Source: Gonatopus flavifemur
Lineage: Eukaryota; Arthropoda; Insecta; Hymenoptera; Dryinidae
Direction of reading: 5' to 3'
DNA length: 64,000 bases
Assembly (NCBI GenBank): GCA_018340375.1
Contig: JAFFJZ010000002.1
Coordinates: 63,110,001 to 63,174,000 of the forward strand
In this document: positions 23,605 through 33,737 of the stretch, piece by piece
Layout: the number at the start of each line of letters is the position of its first letter
Position numbering within the stretch: position 1 is the first letter of the stretch
The notes under the pieces: generated by a model
Databases searched by the model: none
What the model saw: the letters and a program-made list of their open reading frames with translations, nothing else
What the model was told of the DNA's origin: nothing
Position numbers and translations under genes: made by a program

Positions 23605-23707
23605 GGGATATTTTGTCACATAATCAGAGTGCCCGGGATATTTTGTCGCGGGACCAACTGTCCGGGATATTTTGTCGTGGGACCATTTGACCGGGATATT
23701 TTTGTAT
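23605..23707. repeat. 29-30-bp tandem repeat, about 3.5 units
   Basis: GGGATATTTTGTCG or variants start at 23,605, 23,635, 23,664 and 23,693, with spacers such as CGGGACCAACTGTCC. A matching block in inverted orientation lies at about 21,378-21,460 (GACAAAATATCCCCGGACCA). The array is a subterminal part of the composite element. Confidence 0.85.
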
Positions 23708-23919
23708 GTCACCGTTGTCATCTCACATGGTGAATTTTTCCGTGTGATAATACATTGAACTTTACCCTAACAGCACATCCACCAATTTTTACGTCGCATC
23801 TCCGTGGACTCTACGTGGATAGAACGTGGATTAACGAAGATTCCACGTGAAGGCAGCGTAGGATTCCCGATGCTGTACGGGTAACAATCGGAACCTGATC
23901 AAATTTACAATGTTTCACA

Positions 23920-24158
23920 CCCTGAGAACCCAATTGTTCAGACTTGAAGAAAATTTCTTTGCTCTCATTTTTCATTGAATTGGAATCACATTCTTCGAAT
24001 TCAAAAAGGAATATATTCCTATTTCAGTCTGAGGATTTCCTGTTTCAATCTGATGAAAATCTCTCCCATTGAACTGAATCTTCTCCCATTGAAAAAAAAT
24101 GTATCAGAATGAGGGCAAAGAAAATTGTTTTTCAATCTAAGAAATTGGGTTCTCAGTG
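23920..24158. mobile_element. Palindromic MITE with CACTGAGAACCCAATT ends
   Basis: CCTGAGAACCCAATTG at the left and GAAATTGGGTTCTCAGTG at the right are inverted; the arms continue (AATTTCTTTGCTCTCATT against GAATGAGGGCAAAGAAAATT). It is 239 bp and non-coding. Confidence 0.8.
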
Positions 24159-24352
24159 CAGTCAATCCCATCAGAAGTCAGTGTGCTCCTCCATTTCTAA
24201 GATCCATAGTAAATTCAACTCTAAATTTCTCTCAGAGTATGTCATTGGCATATCACTGCGATGCCACTTTGACGCTTCGGTTTAAGGGGGAAAATACATG
24301 TAGGTGTCCCTTCTGATTAGGAATTTATTACAAAACATTGATTAGAGATGCA

Positions 24353-24647
24353 CCCCAGTAGAAATTTTGGACAGGAAGATACGAGGCCTGAAGAGGTATG
24401 CCTGATTTCCTATCAGGTCCTCATCAGATTTCGTTACGGTTTTTCCTCTTTTGCTCGATTTTATGGAAATCTTATCCGAATCCTATTGTACCCTTGCGTT
24501 ACAACCCTTTTTGAACCCTATTAGGGAAATCAGGTAAGGCCGTTGTAAGGGCCTCATGAGATTTTCCTTATTTTACGGTTGCCGGATTCTAACCTGATCA
24601 GGACCTTATTAAAAATAAGGAATGCCTGATCGGATTTCTACTAGGGC
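24353..24647. mobile_element. CCC-GTAGAAAT-end MITE with CCTGAT/ATCAGG words
   Basis: CCCCAGTAGAAATTTTGG at the left and GGATTTCTACTAGGGC at the right are inverted. The interior repeats CCTGAT and ATCAGG; those at 24,401, 24,412 and 24,423 are 11 bp apart, and CCTGATCAGG occurs once on the right. Confidence 0.8.
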
Positions 24648-24717
24648 ATTGATGACATAAAGCACATCTTAAAACATACGTTTGAACCTATCTCTACAAT
24701 TTTTTTGGCACAGAAAC

Positions 24718-26305
24718 AGGGGATAATGTAAGGGACAGTTCTTACCAAAAAGTTAGTTCTAAAAGAAAACGATCCGTTCCAAAACGTACAAACGGTTAGT
24801 TCTTAAAAAATTACCCAATTTTCAGTTAAATATTTTCCTTTTTATTTTTATTTTTTCAAATCGAGTATCCAATACTGCCCTGTTACAAAATAAGCCTTCC
24901 ACCTCACATCGAGGGATATCATTAATTCAGTAGTGATATTCATTCTAAAAAAATAAATCTTGATGCATAAAATAAAATCAACGAAGCATCAAATAATTCG
25001 AGAAATACTTGTCACACAAATTTCTCACTTCATATTGGAAGGGTTTTCTCTCGAAATAGAAAAACTGTTTCTTTTTTTTTCAGCTGATGTTCTCACAGCA
25101 TATATAGTTTATAAAAGAGGAATCTTGATTAAATAAAACGTAATGAGATAGATATATCATTTATTAAATGCATAAATAGATATTAACCCAGGTAAAAATT
25201 GACCATGGGCGCTAGGTTGCCGCAAGGCTCACCAAGATGGGCCGAGCCTAGGCTACCAGGCATGGCGCAACTCTGAAATGATAACATCATTTCAGCCTCA
25301 GCCCATTTGTTTCCACAATCAAGACCCAACACTGGAAACAGGGTTGTGATAGCATATGCCGTCAATGGCAGACCATACAAAAATTTGTTCGCCAAGGATG
25401 AGCCAACGCTGTAGCAATCTTGCGGCAGGGTTGCGCCCATCTCATGCCAATGGTCACTTTTATTTTTTATTGTAATTGAAAATAAAATAAAGAATCCATT
25501 CTATCATTTCGATTGAACGAAATGAATGTCGGAGAATTTCAACATGTAATTTTTCTGATTAGTTTAAACTGATGAATGACGTAAATCCGGTGGTCCTGGC
25601 GTAGAAGTAGGCGGGTCTGGAAACAGATAAAGAATTATTTCTGTCATGCCATCTTCAAAGGAGACTTATATATTGATTGAATGCTTGGTTCGCCACTCGC
25701 AGGAAACAAGCATCACTCTGGTGAGAGTTATTGTAATTTGCTGTTTGAGAAGGAAGTTTCACTCTTAGCCAAGCTATTATTCAAGTCGAGTCAAGCTAAC
25801 GCCTAAACTGAGCGAGGCCATCGCCCAAGCTGAGCCAAGCTATTGCCCAAGCTGGACCAAGCTACGACCCATGCTTGGGGCAACATGAGAATCCATTGTC
25901 ATTCAGAGTTGCCTAATGCTTGGAGCAGTGTCCCGCCAAGCCCTAGAGAGCCTCTGTTGAAAGCATGCGTTTTCCTTCAAGCAATATTGGTTGAAGGATG
26001 GGCCAAGCGTGGCGCGACCAATGATCAATGATGGATCAACGAAGTCGATTTATGACTTCCCATATTGGTACAATGTTTAGACCATTGTCAACCATCCTTG
26101 TCCCTACATAGATTGCCCAGCTTTGGCTGGCAGCCTTGCGTCTAGCTATATTCCGTCGTCAGCATTGGCGGAGCCTGAAGATTTTTATATGGGAAGTTTA
26201 TTAATTATCATATACCGTTTTATTAATTCATAAAGACGATAAAGTGCCTTTTTTTCTTTTTAGAAATCGAGTGTCCACCGTTTCGGTTAGTTCTTAAATT
26301 ATGCC
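24718..26305. repeat. Dispersed repeat copy 1, interrupted by a 1.1-kb insertion
   Basis: The segment starts at about AAGGGACAGTTCTTACCAAA, continues with the shared CAATACTGCCCTGTTACAAA tract, and ends AGAAATCGAGTGTCCACCGT near 26,263. It matches 46,758-47,312 in the same order. Between about 25,040 and 26,240 it contains extra DNA absent from the other copy. Most of that insert is the G+C-rich block listed next. Confidence 0.8.
25189..26200. repeat. G+C-rich GCCCAAGCT-word element(s)
   Basis: It begins CCCAGGTAAAAATTGACCAT, close to the CCC-GTAGAAATT terminus. It contains AATGATAACATCATTTCAGC, echoed at 32,508 and, in inverted form, at 39,473 and 39,757. GCCCAAGCTGAGCCAAGCTA is repeated with a 22-bp period at 25,823-25,870. 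Open frames here (for example 25,843-26,031) are by-products of the repeat. Confidence 0.55.
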
Positions 26306-26332
26306 CTGCACAAAAATATTGAAAAATGGCGG

Positions 26333-26889
26333 AGCTACGAGTTGGTACGTCGTTTTTGCGCCGAGCAGTCTGCAGGTCTCAATTTTTATCGAAACTCAGA
26401 GAACCAAAATTCTATCGTTAAAATATTCAAAAACACCTAACTTGACAGAGAGAAAAACAAAAAACAAAATTTATTTAAATTGCCTCATTAAATTTTCAAT
26501 TCCATTCGTTTTAGCTCCGCTCTCTAAATCTGAATCAGTGGAATTCGACTGATTCCGCAGTTATAAGTATACCACTAATTTCAATCAGTTGAATTCCACT
26601 GCATAATCAGTGAATAGTCGCTGATTCTGCAGTTGGATGTTCTTTTCACTGATTACAATTAGTCGTATTTCACTGTGAAAATCAGTGAATACTCACTGAT
26701 TCGCAGTGTATATGCACTGGTTCGCAGTGGTATACTTATCACTGCAATCCAGTGAAATTCCACTGATTCAGATTTAGAGAGCGTCGAGTTGTGTGTGTTT
26801 GCATATTCTAACGATAGAATATTGATTTTTCCAAAAAAATTGAGACCTGTAGGCTGCCCAGCGCAAAAACGAGGTACGAACTTCTAACA
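26333..26889. mobile_element. Palindromic element with TACGTCGTTTTTGCGC arms, interrupted
   Basis: The left arm (GTACGTCGTTTTTGCGCCGA, then CTGCAGGTCTCAATTTTTAT) is the inverted match of the right arm (AATTGAGACCTGTAGGCTGC, then GCGCAAAAACGAGGTACG). The arms also share AAAATTCTATCGTTA. The CAGTGG-word element at 26,519-26,782 sits between them. Confidence 0.8.
26519..26782. mobile_element. CAGTGGAATTCCACTG dyad-array MITE
   Basis: The ends are CTCTCTAAATCTGAATCAG and CTGATTCAGATTTAGAGAG. The interior parses into 11-mers in two registers: from 26,532 (GAATCAGTGGA, ATTCGACTGAT, TCCGCAGTTAT) and from 26,582 (CAATCAGTTGA, ATTCCACTGCA, TAATCAGTGAA, TAGTCGCTGAT, TCTGCAGTTGG). It is nested in the element at 26,333-26,889. 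Confidence 0.9.
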
Positions 26890-27150
26890 CACGGAGAAAA
26901 ATTTGTAGCAGAGATCCCCATAATAACAGCAGTTTTGAGACACATGAGCGTTTATGAACATTCCTCTTTTGATTTGTTGTAATTTTCTCAAAATTCATAG
27001 TAACATGTGTCACATGCGAAGTTATTTTCACCAAAAGAAGGTATGGATTGCCACAATCAAAGGAAAAGTTCACATAAATGCTCATAGGTCCCAAAACTGC
27101 CATCATTATGTTAAACCGTGCTACACATTTTTCATACAATTTTCTCAGTG
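26890..27150. mobile_element. Palindromic MITE with CACGGAGAAAAATTTG end
   Basis: The left CACGGAGAAAAATTTGTAGC pairs with a right end reading CACTGAGAAAATTGTATG in reverse complement. The arms pair further in (CATGAGCGTTTATGAACATT against the complement of AAGTTCACATAAATGCTCAT). One copy therefore carries both the G and the T variant of the CAC(G/T)GAGAAAA terminus. Confidence 0.85.
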
Positions 27151-27212
27151 CAGCTGTAGCTCAGTCTTCGTTTTGAAATATTTTTGTCTCGAGAGAATTG
27201 TAAAGATAGTTT

Positions 27213-27334
27213 GGGGATTTTTTTATATGAGTCATCATGACACTGTCACACGCTGTTGTTTATGGGAATGTATTTTACTATTAATGAACAAAATCGTGTG
27301 ACAGTGTCATGATGACTCATATAAAAAAATCCCC
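27213..27334. repeat. Perfect 40-bp inverted repeat, 42-nt loop
   Basis: The arm at 27,213-27,252 (GGGGATTTTTTTATATGAGT onward) and the arm at 27,295-27,334 are exact reverse complements over 40 of 40 bases, separated by 42 nt. No mismatch contrasts with the eroded palindromes elsewhere. It could be a very young MITE, a hairpin-RNA precursor, or a recent fold-back event. Confidence 0.95.
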
Positions 27335-28126
27335 ATGGTAAAGGTTTCTTAAATCTCACAAGGAACAAAATGAGCCCTCATAAGTCATAAACGGATCAAA
27401 AATAAAAATTTGTTAAGAAAAAAACCATGTCAAATTTCGCGTTGTTGTTACAAGATTGTTTATTTATACTTCGAGTTGGTTCTTTTTTTTGTCATTAAAT
27501 AAGAATATAAGTCCCAACGAATATGATTATCCAATTCCTTCGACCTTGGTGCTCTGCTTGACGATAATTTTTCTAATTTGATCCTGAATTCTCCCGGAGA
27601 ACTACCTTAACGCAATATGACTGTCAATAAGACTATTCTAAGAGGCTCATGAGACAGATTTTAATTACCATATGGTTACCGATAACGAAAAAGTCAGAGC
27701 ACAACGTCCATATAACGCTTGATGTTGTCTTGCTAATCTTAGAGTGGTTCACCCCTCGCCGTTTGAGTATTTATTATTTAATTTTATCACTGTAATTTTA
27801 AATTACGGTAATATTCTCAAATACTAGTCTTTGCTAGTCTCAAATAAAAGTAATAGACCAAATTGTGTTTCATTTTTTTTAATAATCCAACGCATTTACA
27901 CCTAAAACACAAATTTTTACAAACCTCACGTGAGATTGGGAGCGGGGAGGAGAGAGTTGCGGAAAATCTTAGGAAATCTCACTAGGGTGAATGCGAGGGT
28001 GGGGAGGGGTTAAAAATCCTAGAAGGTGCCTTACGTCATTAATGGACGCCCCCTAAGATTTTTCCGAATATTTACGGAAAACTTCTTATCCGTGTATACG
28101 AAGTAATTAATACTGCTATAATCGTG
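27335..28126. other. Single-copy non-coding DNA
   Basis: No gene is visible. GCGGAAAATCTTAGG (27,960) and CCTAAGATTTTTCCG (28,052) form a weak inverted pair around a G-rich tract, perhaps an eroded element. Confidence 0.35.
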
Positions 28127-28357
28127 TACTGTTAAAAATTTCTGGACAAAACTTCAAATACACGTAACGGAAGCAATTTCCAATCACGTATGAAATTTCA
28201 GTTACGAAAATATACATAAATCCGTATGAAAATGTAGTAAAAATTTGAAAATTCAATCACGTGTAAATGAATTCTCAATTTAAATACCAAGAATTGGAAA
28301 TTTCAGTTACGGATGTAATTGGAAAAGTTATGAAATTTCAAAACATTTTTAACAGTG
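28127..28357. mobile_element. MITE with ACTGTTAAAAATTTC ends, copy 1
   Basis: TACTGTTAAAAATTTCTGGA at the left and AAACATTTTTAACAGTGT at the right are inverted. The body (ACAAAACTTCAAATACACGT, AACGGAAGCAATTT) matches the nested copy at 50,716-50,921. A third copy begins at 63,954 and leaves the window. Confidence 0.85.
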
Positions 28358-30550
28358 TGTGAATTCAGTTTGAACATGTCAAGAATTCTTATCACAAGAA
28401 TTTCTTGCGTTGAGTTCCATAAAATAATGAACGATATATTGAATTATTATATCTTTCTTTCACACAAGCATCTTATCGCTTAATTGATTGACCTCGGTAC
28501 TGAACTTTAATTAATTATATCAATCTCAATCTTTTAAACCTGATGTGTTCAACTAAAGTACAAGCCGAGTTCACTTGATTTGGAATCCCTTATACGTATA
28601 TCATTGAAAAATTACTATGTGTTTAATCACATTTAAATTCTTAAGATCAACCATCGACCGCACACACGAGGCTCGTCGAGGCCGCGGGATCTCAAACCGG
28701 ACGATTTAACCCTGAGGCGCAATGTCAACGGTTCATATTAATTCAGTTGAATTAATCGTATACTCAAGAGGCCGCGATGTGCACAACCCCGTACAGCACG
28801 GATTTATGTATTGACTCAACCGACCGAATAGTCCATTACTTATGTCATAGGGTTCCTTAATTTATGACATTAACCAAGTACAATCACTGACTCATTGTTA
28901 TATCATTCACCCAAAAAAAAACGTCTTCGCTTCGCAACATTTCCTTACAATCCCACTAACGTGATAAAAACTTTTCTCGCGTTTATATAAGCGATATCCC
29001 AATTTGAACATTCTCATCGAACAATCCGACTAATAATTCTCTTTTTATTTCATATTCTGAAATTCTAAGAATTTCAATAAACAACGAACATTAAGAGCTA
29101 ACATTTTTGATACTGTTGTATCGTTTGACAACTCGCAGTTAAGATTCCCAATCATATAATTAACATACCTTAGATACGAAGGAACAACAACGAAGATGGA
29201 ATGAATAAGCAAGAAGAGAGCATCAATCTACTTGGATGCTTATTGCAAAGGAGGAGCAATTATGATATTTGTCCCCATTAGGGGAATTGGGGTGGCGACT
29301 CGAATGACCCCAACTGATCGCGGCAATCCGCTAACTCGCGCAATGGGCTTGGGGTCAAATATGAGCGCCTATCCTTTTCATCTTCTGTTATTTTCTCCTG
29401 CTCTCACTCGTTCCGTTGACTTATTCTTTATTGTATCGTCAGTAACTATACTTTGGTGGCTGGTGGAACTGGGGGAACAGGCAGGAACGTGCGCCTTGTC
29501 CTCTGATTCAACCTACGCATTATTGCTCTTTTACCTACATGACGGTGCTTCGCCCGAGTTCCATTGTTATTACACAGAAGGAATTATTATCTCATTTGAT
29601 GTGTACATGAGAACAACGTGACGACAACAACAACAACAACAACAGGAACGAAAACGTAGGAATTTTATATCGACATTCCCTACCATTCGTACACGGAGAA
29701 AATTTTGTAGTAACAATTAATATCCCTGCTTAAAGAATCAGTTTTCTGCATCGGAATCAGAGGTGGGATATATACTTCATCGCGGCGGAAAGAACCACGA
29801 GTATGCGACATATCATCACAACTTTCTTGAGTTCAATATGCGGAGTGATAAGAAAATACAAAGCTAGTTCCTATCGTCATAATCGAGTATATCCCACGAG
29901 TACGATACTGGGTCTAATAATCTTGATATAAACTTTTTTCTGCGTAATGAATAATCGATTGGAAAAATGTAGTTAAGGAATTAAGAAAGTTAAAAGAAAA
30001 CCGAGATGTGTCGCAGTAACGAGTCAACTCCATGTTTTGTACGTGCGTGACGAGGATCACAATGCTGGTCACACGTCAGAATGACAGCCCTGCTGTGCGT
30101 TGTACTTCAACATTCATCTACATCGTACACAAATTTACACACACACGCGAGAGCCGATACGTGGTTTTGTTTATTTGTATGTGTGCGCGCATTGGCGAAC
30201 AAGAGAGCGGAGCGGGTGCACGATGTGTGGTTGAGTGAGCACGTGTGAATGTGTCCCTTGTAAGAGGCTCGTATTGTGACGAGCCAACAGTCCTGTCAAC
30301 CGCCATGAAACGCGTTTAAATTTTATTCATTCAGCACAGTATGTTCGTACGGACGATTACACGTATCCTCTTGAAAATATATATACGTATATAAATTTGA
30401 ATGCGTGTTACTTGTAGTTACTTATTTTTAATTCCTGATGTGTACGGGGATGCAAATACCTTTGAGACGAAGAAAAGAGATCGGAAGAGTATCTTGGAAA
30501 ATAATTCTTAGAAAATATGAAATTTTTCTCTTGACAATGTTGAAGCCCGT
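28358..30550. other. Mostly single-copy DNA, possible regulatory region
   Basis: It has higher G+C patches at 28,660-28,800 and at 30,150-30,240, the latter with CA and GAGA-like words. A (CAA)7 run lies at about 29,624-29,644. ACACGGAGAAAATTTTG at 29,693 is an isolated element terminus. A 129-codon frame at 29,232-29,621 is unrecognised and lacks the look of a conserved protein. No exon is called. Confidence 0.35.
28984..29020 (+). promoter_or_regulatory. Candidate TATA plus initiator
   Basis: TATATAA (28,984-28,990) is followed 32 bp later by TCATC with the A at 29,016. The spacing is right for an insect TATA/initiator pair, but both motifs are common in AT-rich DNA and no exon follows that I can identify. 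Confidence 0.2.
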
Positions 30551-30725
30551 CACGGGAATAAGAGAGATTCGCTGTGATGGCTGAAACTAATTCTGCTGGG
30601 GCAACAAACCTTTTGCAATGGCGGCAAACTATTTGCTATCACAGCGAAAATTGTGGCAGCAGAAGTGGTTGCTATTTTGTATTAAAAACCTCGGTCCGCT
30701 GCGTCAGCGAGTTTTCCTCTCCGTG
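30551..30725 (+). mobile_element. CAGCAAA/TTTGCTG dyad-array MITE, eroded copy
   Basis: It starts CACGGGAATAAGAGAGATTC and ends GTTTTCCTCTCCGTG. GATTCGCTGTGATGGCTG at the left and CCGCTGCGTCAGCGAG at the right match the ends of the 16,860 copy. The central part is deleted, leaving 175 bp. Confidence 0.75.
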
Positions 30726-30737
30726 ATCGAACATGCA

Positions 30738-31407
30738 CAGGGTTGGAAATAATGCGTTAAAAAGATAATTGGGTTAACACTGGAATCAAAATTTTGTTTC
30801 ATTTCCTAATCCCAAAAACTCGGGGTAAAAATAATTTTTCAATTTCTAACCCCCACCATAAAGAGTACAAAATGAAAACAAAATTGTTAATCCCGACTTT
30901 GGGATTACAAAGTAATTCCTCAATTTTTCATCCCGACTTCGGGATTAAAAAATAATTTCTCAATTTTCAATCCCAACATTGGGATTCAAGAGTAGTTTCT
31001 CAATTTTTACCACAATGTGAAGATTAAAAGATGGAAAAAGCATTTGATCCAGATCTTTGCATTAGGAAGATGATAATGATCATCATCGTCGTCGTCATCA
31101 TCATCATCCTCATATATATATAGTGGAGAAAATTTTCTTCGAAATCACCTATTTTTCAAGGGAAAAATAAATTCAGATCTTTGCATCAAAAAGTAACTTT
31201 TCAATTTTCAATCCCGACATTGGGATTAAAAAACAATTTCTTAATTTCCAATCTCAACATTGGGATTAAAGGATAACTTCTTCACTCCTCAATCCGAACA
31301 TTGGGAAGAAAAAATGATTTTTCAATTTTTAATCCCAACATTTGAAATAAAAATTGAAAATTCAGTTGGTAATTCAAAATTTTGGGATTAAAAATTTCAC
31401 AACCCTG
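30738..31407. mobile_element. hAT-like MITE made of a 40-bp AATCCC...GGGATT minisatellite
   Basis: The termini CAGGGTTGG (30,738) and CACAACCCTG (ending 31,407) are inverted. They are flanked by AACATGCA and TACATGCA, an 8-bp duplication with one mismatch, as made by hAT transposases. Inside, a unit of about 40 bp is repeated at least seven times: AATCCCGACATTGGGATT, then AAAAAAT-like bases, then AATTTCTCAATTTTC. Each unit opens with its own small palindrome. A (TCA/TCG)n tract lies at 31,080-31,110. No transposase. Confidence 0.85.
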
Positions 31408-31415
31408 TACATGCA

Positions 31416-31528
31416 CCCTGAGTTACCCTAAATTTACTCCATTCTCACCAAAAGTCGTCATTTTTACTCCAATTCTTTGTAGAAAAAATGAAGTGTTTCG
31501 GCCAAAATGGGGTAAATTTTTCTAAGGG
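31416..31528. mobile_element. Short palindromic MITE, CCCTGAGTTACCC end
   Basis: GTTACCCTAAATTTACTCC at the left is loosely the inverse of GGGGTAAATTTTTCTAAGGG at the right, about 113 bp. It abuts the hAT-like element. Confidence 0.5.
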
Positions 31529-31649
31529 CATATACACAATTAGAGACAACTAGCGTTTGAAATCAATTATCGTTTCAAATCAATCGTTTGATGAGGTATC
31601 TTATCGAAGAAGGAACAAATATCGTACTTTGCCATCGTTTCACACATCT

Positions 31650-32352
31650 GGGCATATGCGAAAATATTCTTCCCTTAGCGGTCCACGATTTGGAAAAAAT
31701 TTTTTTGTCAAGCACACCTACTTAACATAGGGAAATATGTTCTTTGAGATCCAAATAATCTACTTGAACGGCTGAACACGTGATTTGAGGTGACGGTCGC
31801 TGGGTACATCGCTTTTTATCGAGAATTTCCGGTTTTTCGGGCTTCAAAGCTATCCAGCATCTTTGCACGGGGGAGCACAACTCTCCAACTTGCTGCGAAT
31901 TGTTGTCAGACGTCTAGAGAATGTTTCCTGACGGTGCAACAAAAAATCGACGCATGATGCCTCCGAGAAAATTGGGTTTTTTATGTTTAAATTTCGAAAC
32001 TTCGCCCAAAAAATTCTGGAAAAACCCGTTTTTCTCGGAGGCGTCATCCGTCGATTTTTTGTTGCACCGTCAAGGAACATTCTCTAGACCTCTGACAACA
32101 ATTCGCACCAAGTCGGAGAGTTGTGCTCCCCCGTGAAAAGATGCTGGGTAGCTTTAAAGCAAAAAAAAAACAGAAATTCTCGATAAAAAGCGATGTACCC
32201 AGCGACCGTCACCTCAAATCACGTGTTCAGCCGTTAAAGTACATTATTTGGATCTCAAAGAACATATTTCACTATGTTAAGTAGGCGTGCTTGACAAAAA
32301 AATTTTTTCCAAATCGTGGACCGCTAAGGGAAGAATATTTTCGCATATGCCC
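31650..32352. repeat. 703-bp near-perfect palindrome with 4-bp flanking duplication
   Basis: The outer ends GGGCATATGCGAAAATATTC and GAATATTTTCGCATATGCCC are exact complements. The arms stay almost identical for about 330 bp each, through CGGTCCACGATTTGGAAAAA and CACGTGATTTGAGGTGACGG, to a loop of about 40 nt near 32,000. ATCT flanks both sides (31,646-31,649 and 32,353-32,356), so it was probably inserted as a unit. Frames open on both strands (31,850-32,136) are mirror images, not genes. Confidence 0.95.
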
Positions 32353-32356
32353 ATCT

Positions 32357-33306
32357 ACCAATAAGCAGTTCTGAAGGATAGCGTGGCCAAAAGTACCACC
32401 GATCAAAGGCACACCACTTTTCCCTATCCCAAGTCTGTATTAACGGCGGGCCCGATCTAAGCCCAACGTGGGGCCAAGCTGGGCAGACAAATGGGACCAA
32501 CCCTGAGATGATAACATCGTTCTCAGCTTGGCTGTATTGCTTTGCCCGAGAACTGGTAACACCATGGGTCCAGCATGAACCCAGACTAGGCAATCAATAC
32601 TGCCCCTTCCTTTTTTTTTTAAATCGAAAAATTGCTTTGAATTCTACCCCAGCGGGCATGAATTCCAGCCCCACTTTGGCCCACTCTTGGGCCTAGTGTT
32701 GAGCCCCATCGCGCCTATATGGGCCCAAGACTGGACCAAAGTGAGACCAAAATTCATACACGCTGAGGATTGTACACAACATGCTCGAGATATAAATTAA
32801 CCCCAATCTTGGCCTAACGCTGGTTCAAATTGGGGCCAAGTTCAAATGCGCCCGCACTAAGATTCATTATTTCCATTTTTTACCAACCATAATTGTATGG
32901 GAAAGCACAACAGAGCCAAGATTGAGCCCGCATGAGCCCCATCGTCATTCCCCAACACTGGGGTAAAGCGGATGGACCCAGCCTGTGACCCATTGTCATT
33001 ATAGGCAATACACGCTTGGGATTTTACTAGAGAGAAACGACTTTCGCTTGAGGCTTCCTGAAATTATCAATAACACCAATTCATTTTTCATGAATGAAAA
33101 GACTAAATGCGCGAGGGTCTTATCAGTTGCCGTAGACAATTTTCACCGAGGATTCTGTATTCAGGATTCTTCGCGTACCTGCTTAAAGAATTTCATTGAA
33201 CCGATTGATTCTCATTATTTCCGATGTAGAAAACCGATTCAAACTCATTAAAAATTGATTCTCAATTCTTTGAGCAGGGATCTTAGGTCTGATGGGATAA
33301 AAGGTA
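32357..33306. repeat. G+C-rich GGCCCAAG/CCAAGCTTGG-type repeat, then single-copy DNA
   Basis: It carries words such as GGGGCCAAGCTGGGC and ATGGGCCCAAGACTGGACCA and the shared GATGATAACATCGTTCTCAG. It resembles the block at 25,189. From about 33,015 it becomes ordinary AT-rich sequence. No gene. Confidence 0.5.
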
Positions 33307-33737
33307 TCACAGGCCTGCAAAAAAAATGAAAATTTTCGCCCCTTCGCAGCTGATGATCATTTTCTGAAGTAATTTGCTGCGCAGAATCCGAAGCCAGAAT
33401 TGGGCTATCACGTCAGGATTTTGAGATATTCAAGGGTATATACTCGAAAAATGCAGTTTTTTGCCACTTTTGAGGTTATGCACAGGACGTACAAAATATG
33501 ATATATCATATTGGAAAAATGGAATTCCCATTCCCATACATCCTGGCAAAACCCTCAGGAGATTTTACGAATATTACCCCTGGTGAAAATGAAGCGTATA
33601 CACAAAGAGCGGAGGAAGCGTATACGAAGGGAAAAATGTTGCGATTCCCTCTTCATGAAACGTGTAATGCCTCCTTACTGTGAAGTGATGGAATCATACG
33701 TTCATACGCTTCATAAGCTTTCGATCCCGTTTCACAC

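Larger units (their letters stand above)
21214..23746. mobile_element. Composite 2.5-kb element with GCACGGAAAAAA ends
   Basis: The left end GCACGGAAAAAAGAAAATGG and the right end AATTTTTCCGTGT are inverted, and the subterminal CTCACGATGTGAATT and TCTCACATGGTGAATT also correspond. Next inward are inverted blocks with GACAAAATATCCCCGGACCA on the left and the tandem GGGATATTTTGTCG units on the right. The core is the GAATTC-array element. No protein is encoded. Confidence 0.65.

Noticed and set aside
23605..23707. CRISPR-like 29-30-bp repeats
   Set aside because: The units are directly adjacent with no unique spacers, sit inside a MITE, and the genome is eukaryotic.
25183..25440. 85-codon frame with Gly- and Ala-rich peptide
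   Set aside because: It lies in the G+C-rich GCCCAAGCT-word repeat; base composition explains it.
27141..27175. tRNA A box (CTGTAGCTCAGT)
   Set aside because: No B box at the right distance.
29232..29621. 129-codon open frame
   Set aside because: Starts with TTG or an internal ATG, hydrophobic but without a recognisable domain or signal pattern; unsupported.
31850..32136. Overlapping 71-76-codon frames on both strands with the same peptide
   Set aside because: They are mirror images created by the 703-bp palindrome, not two genes.
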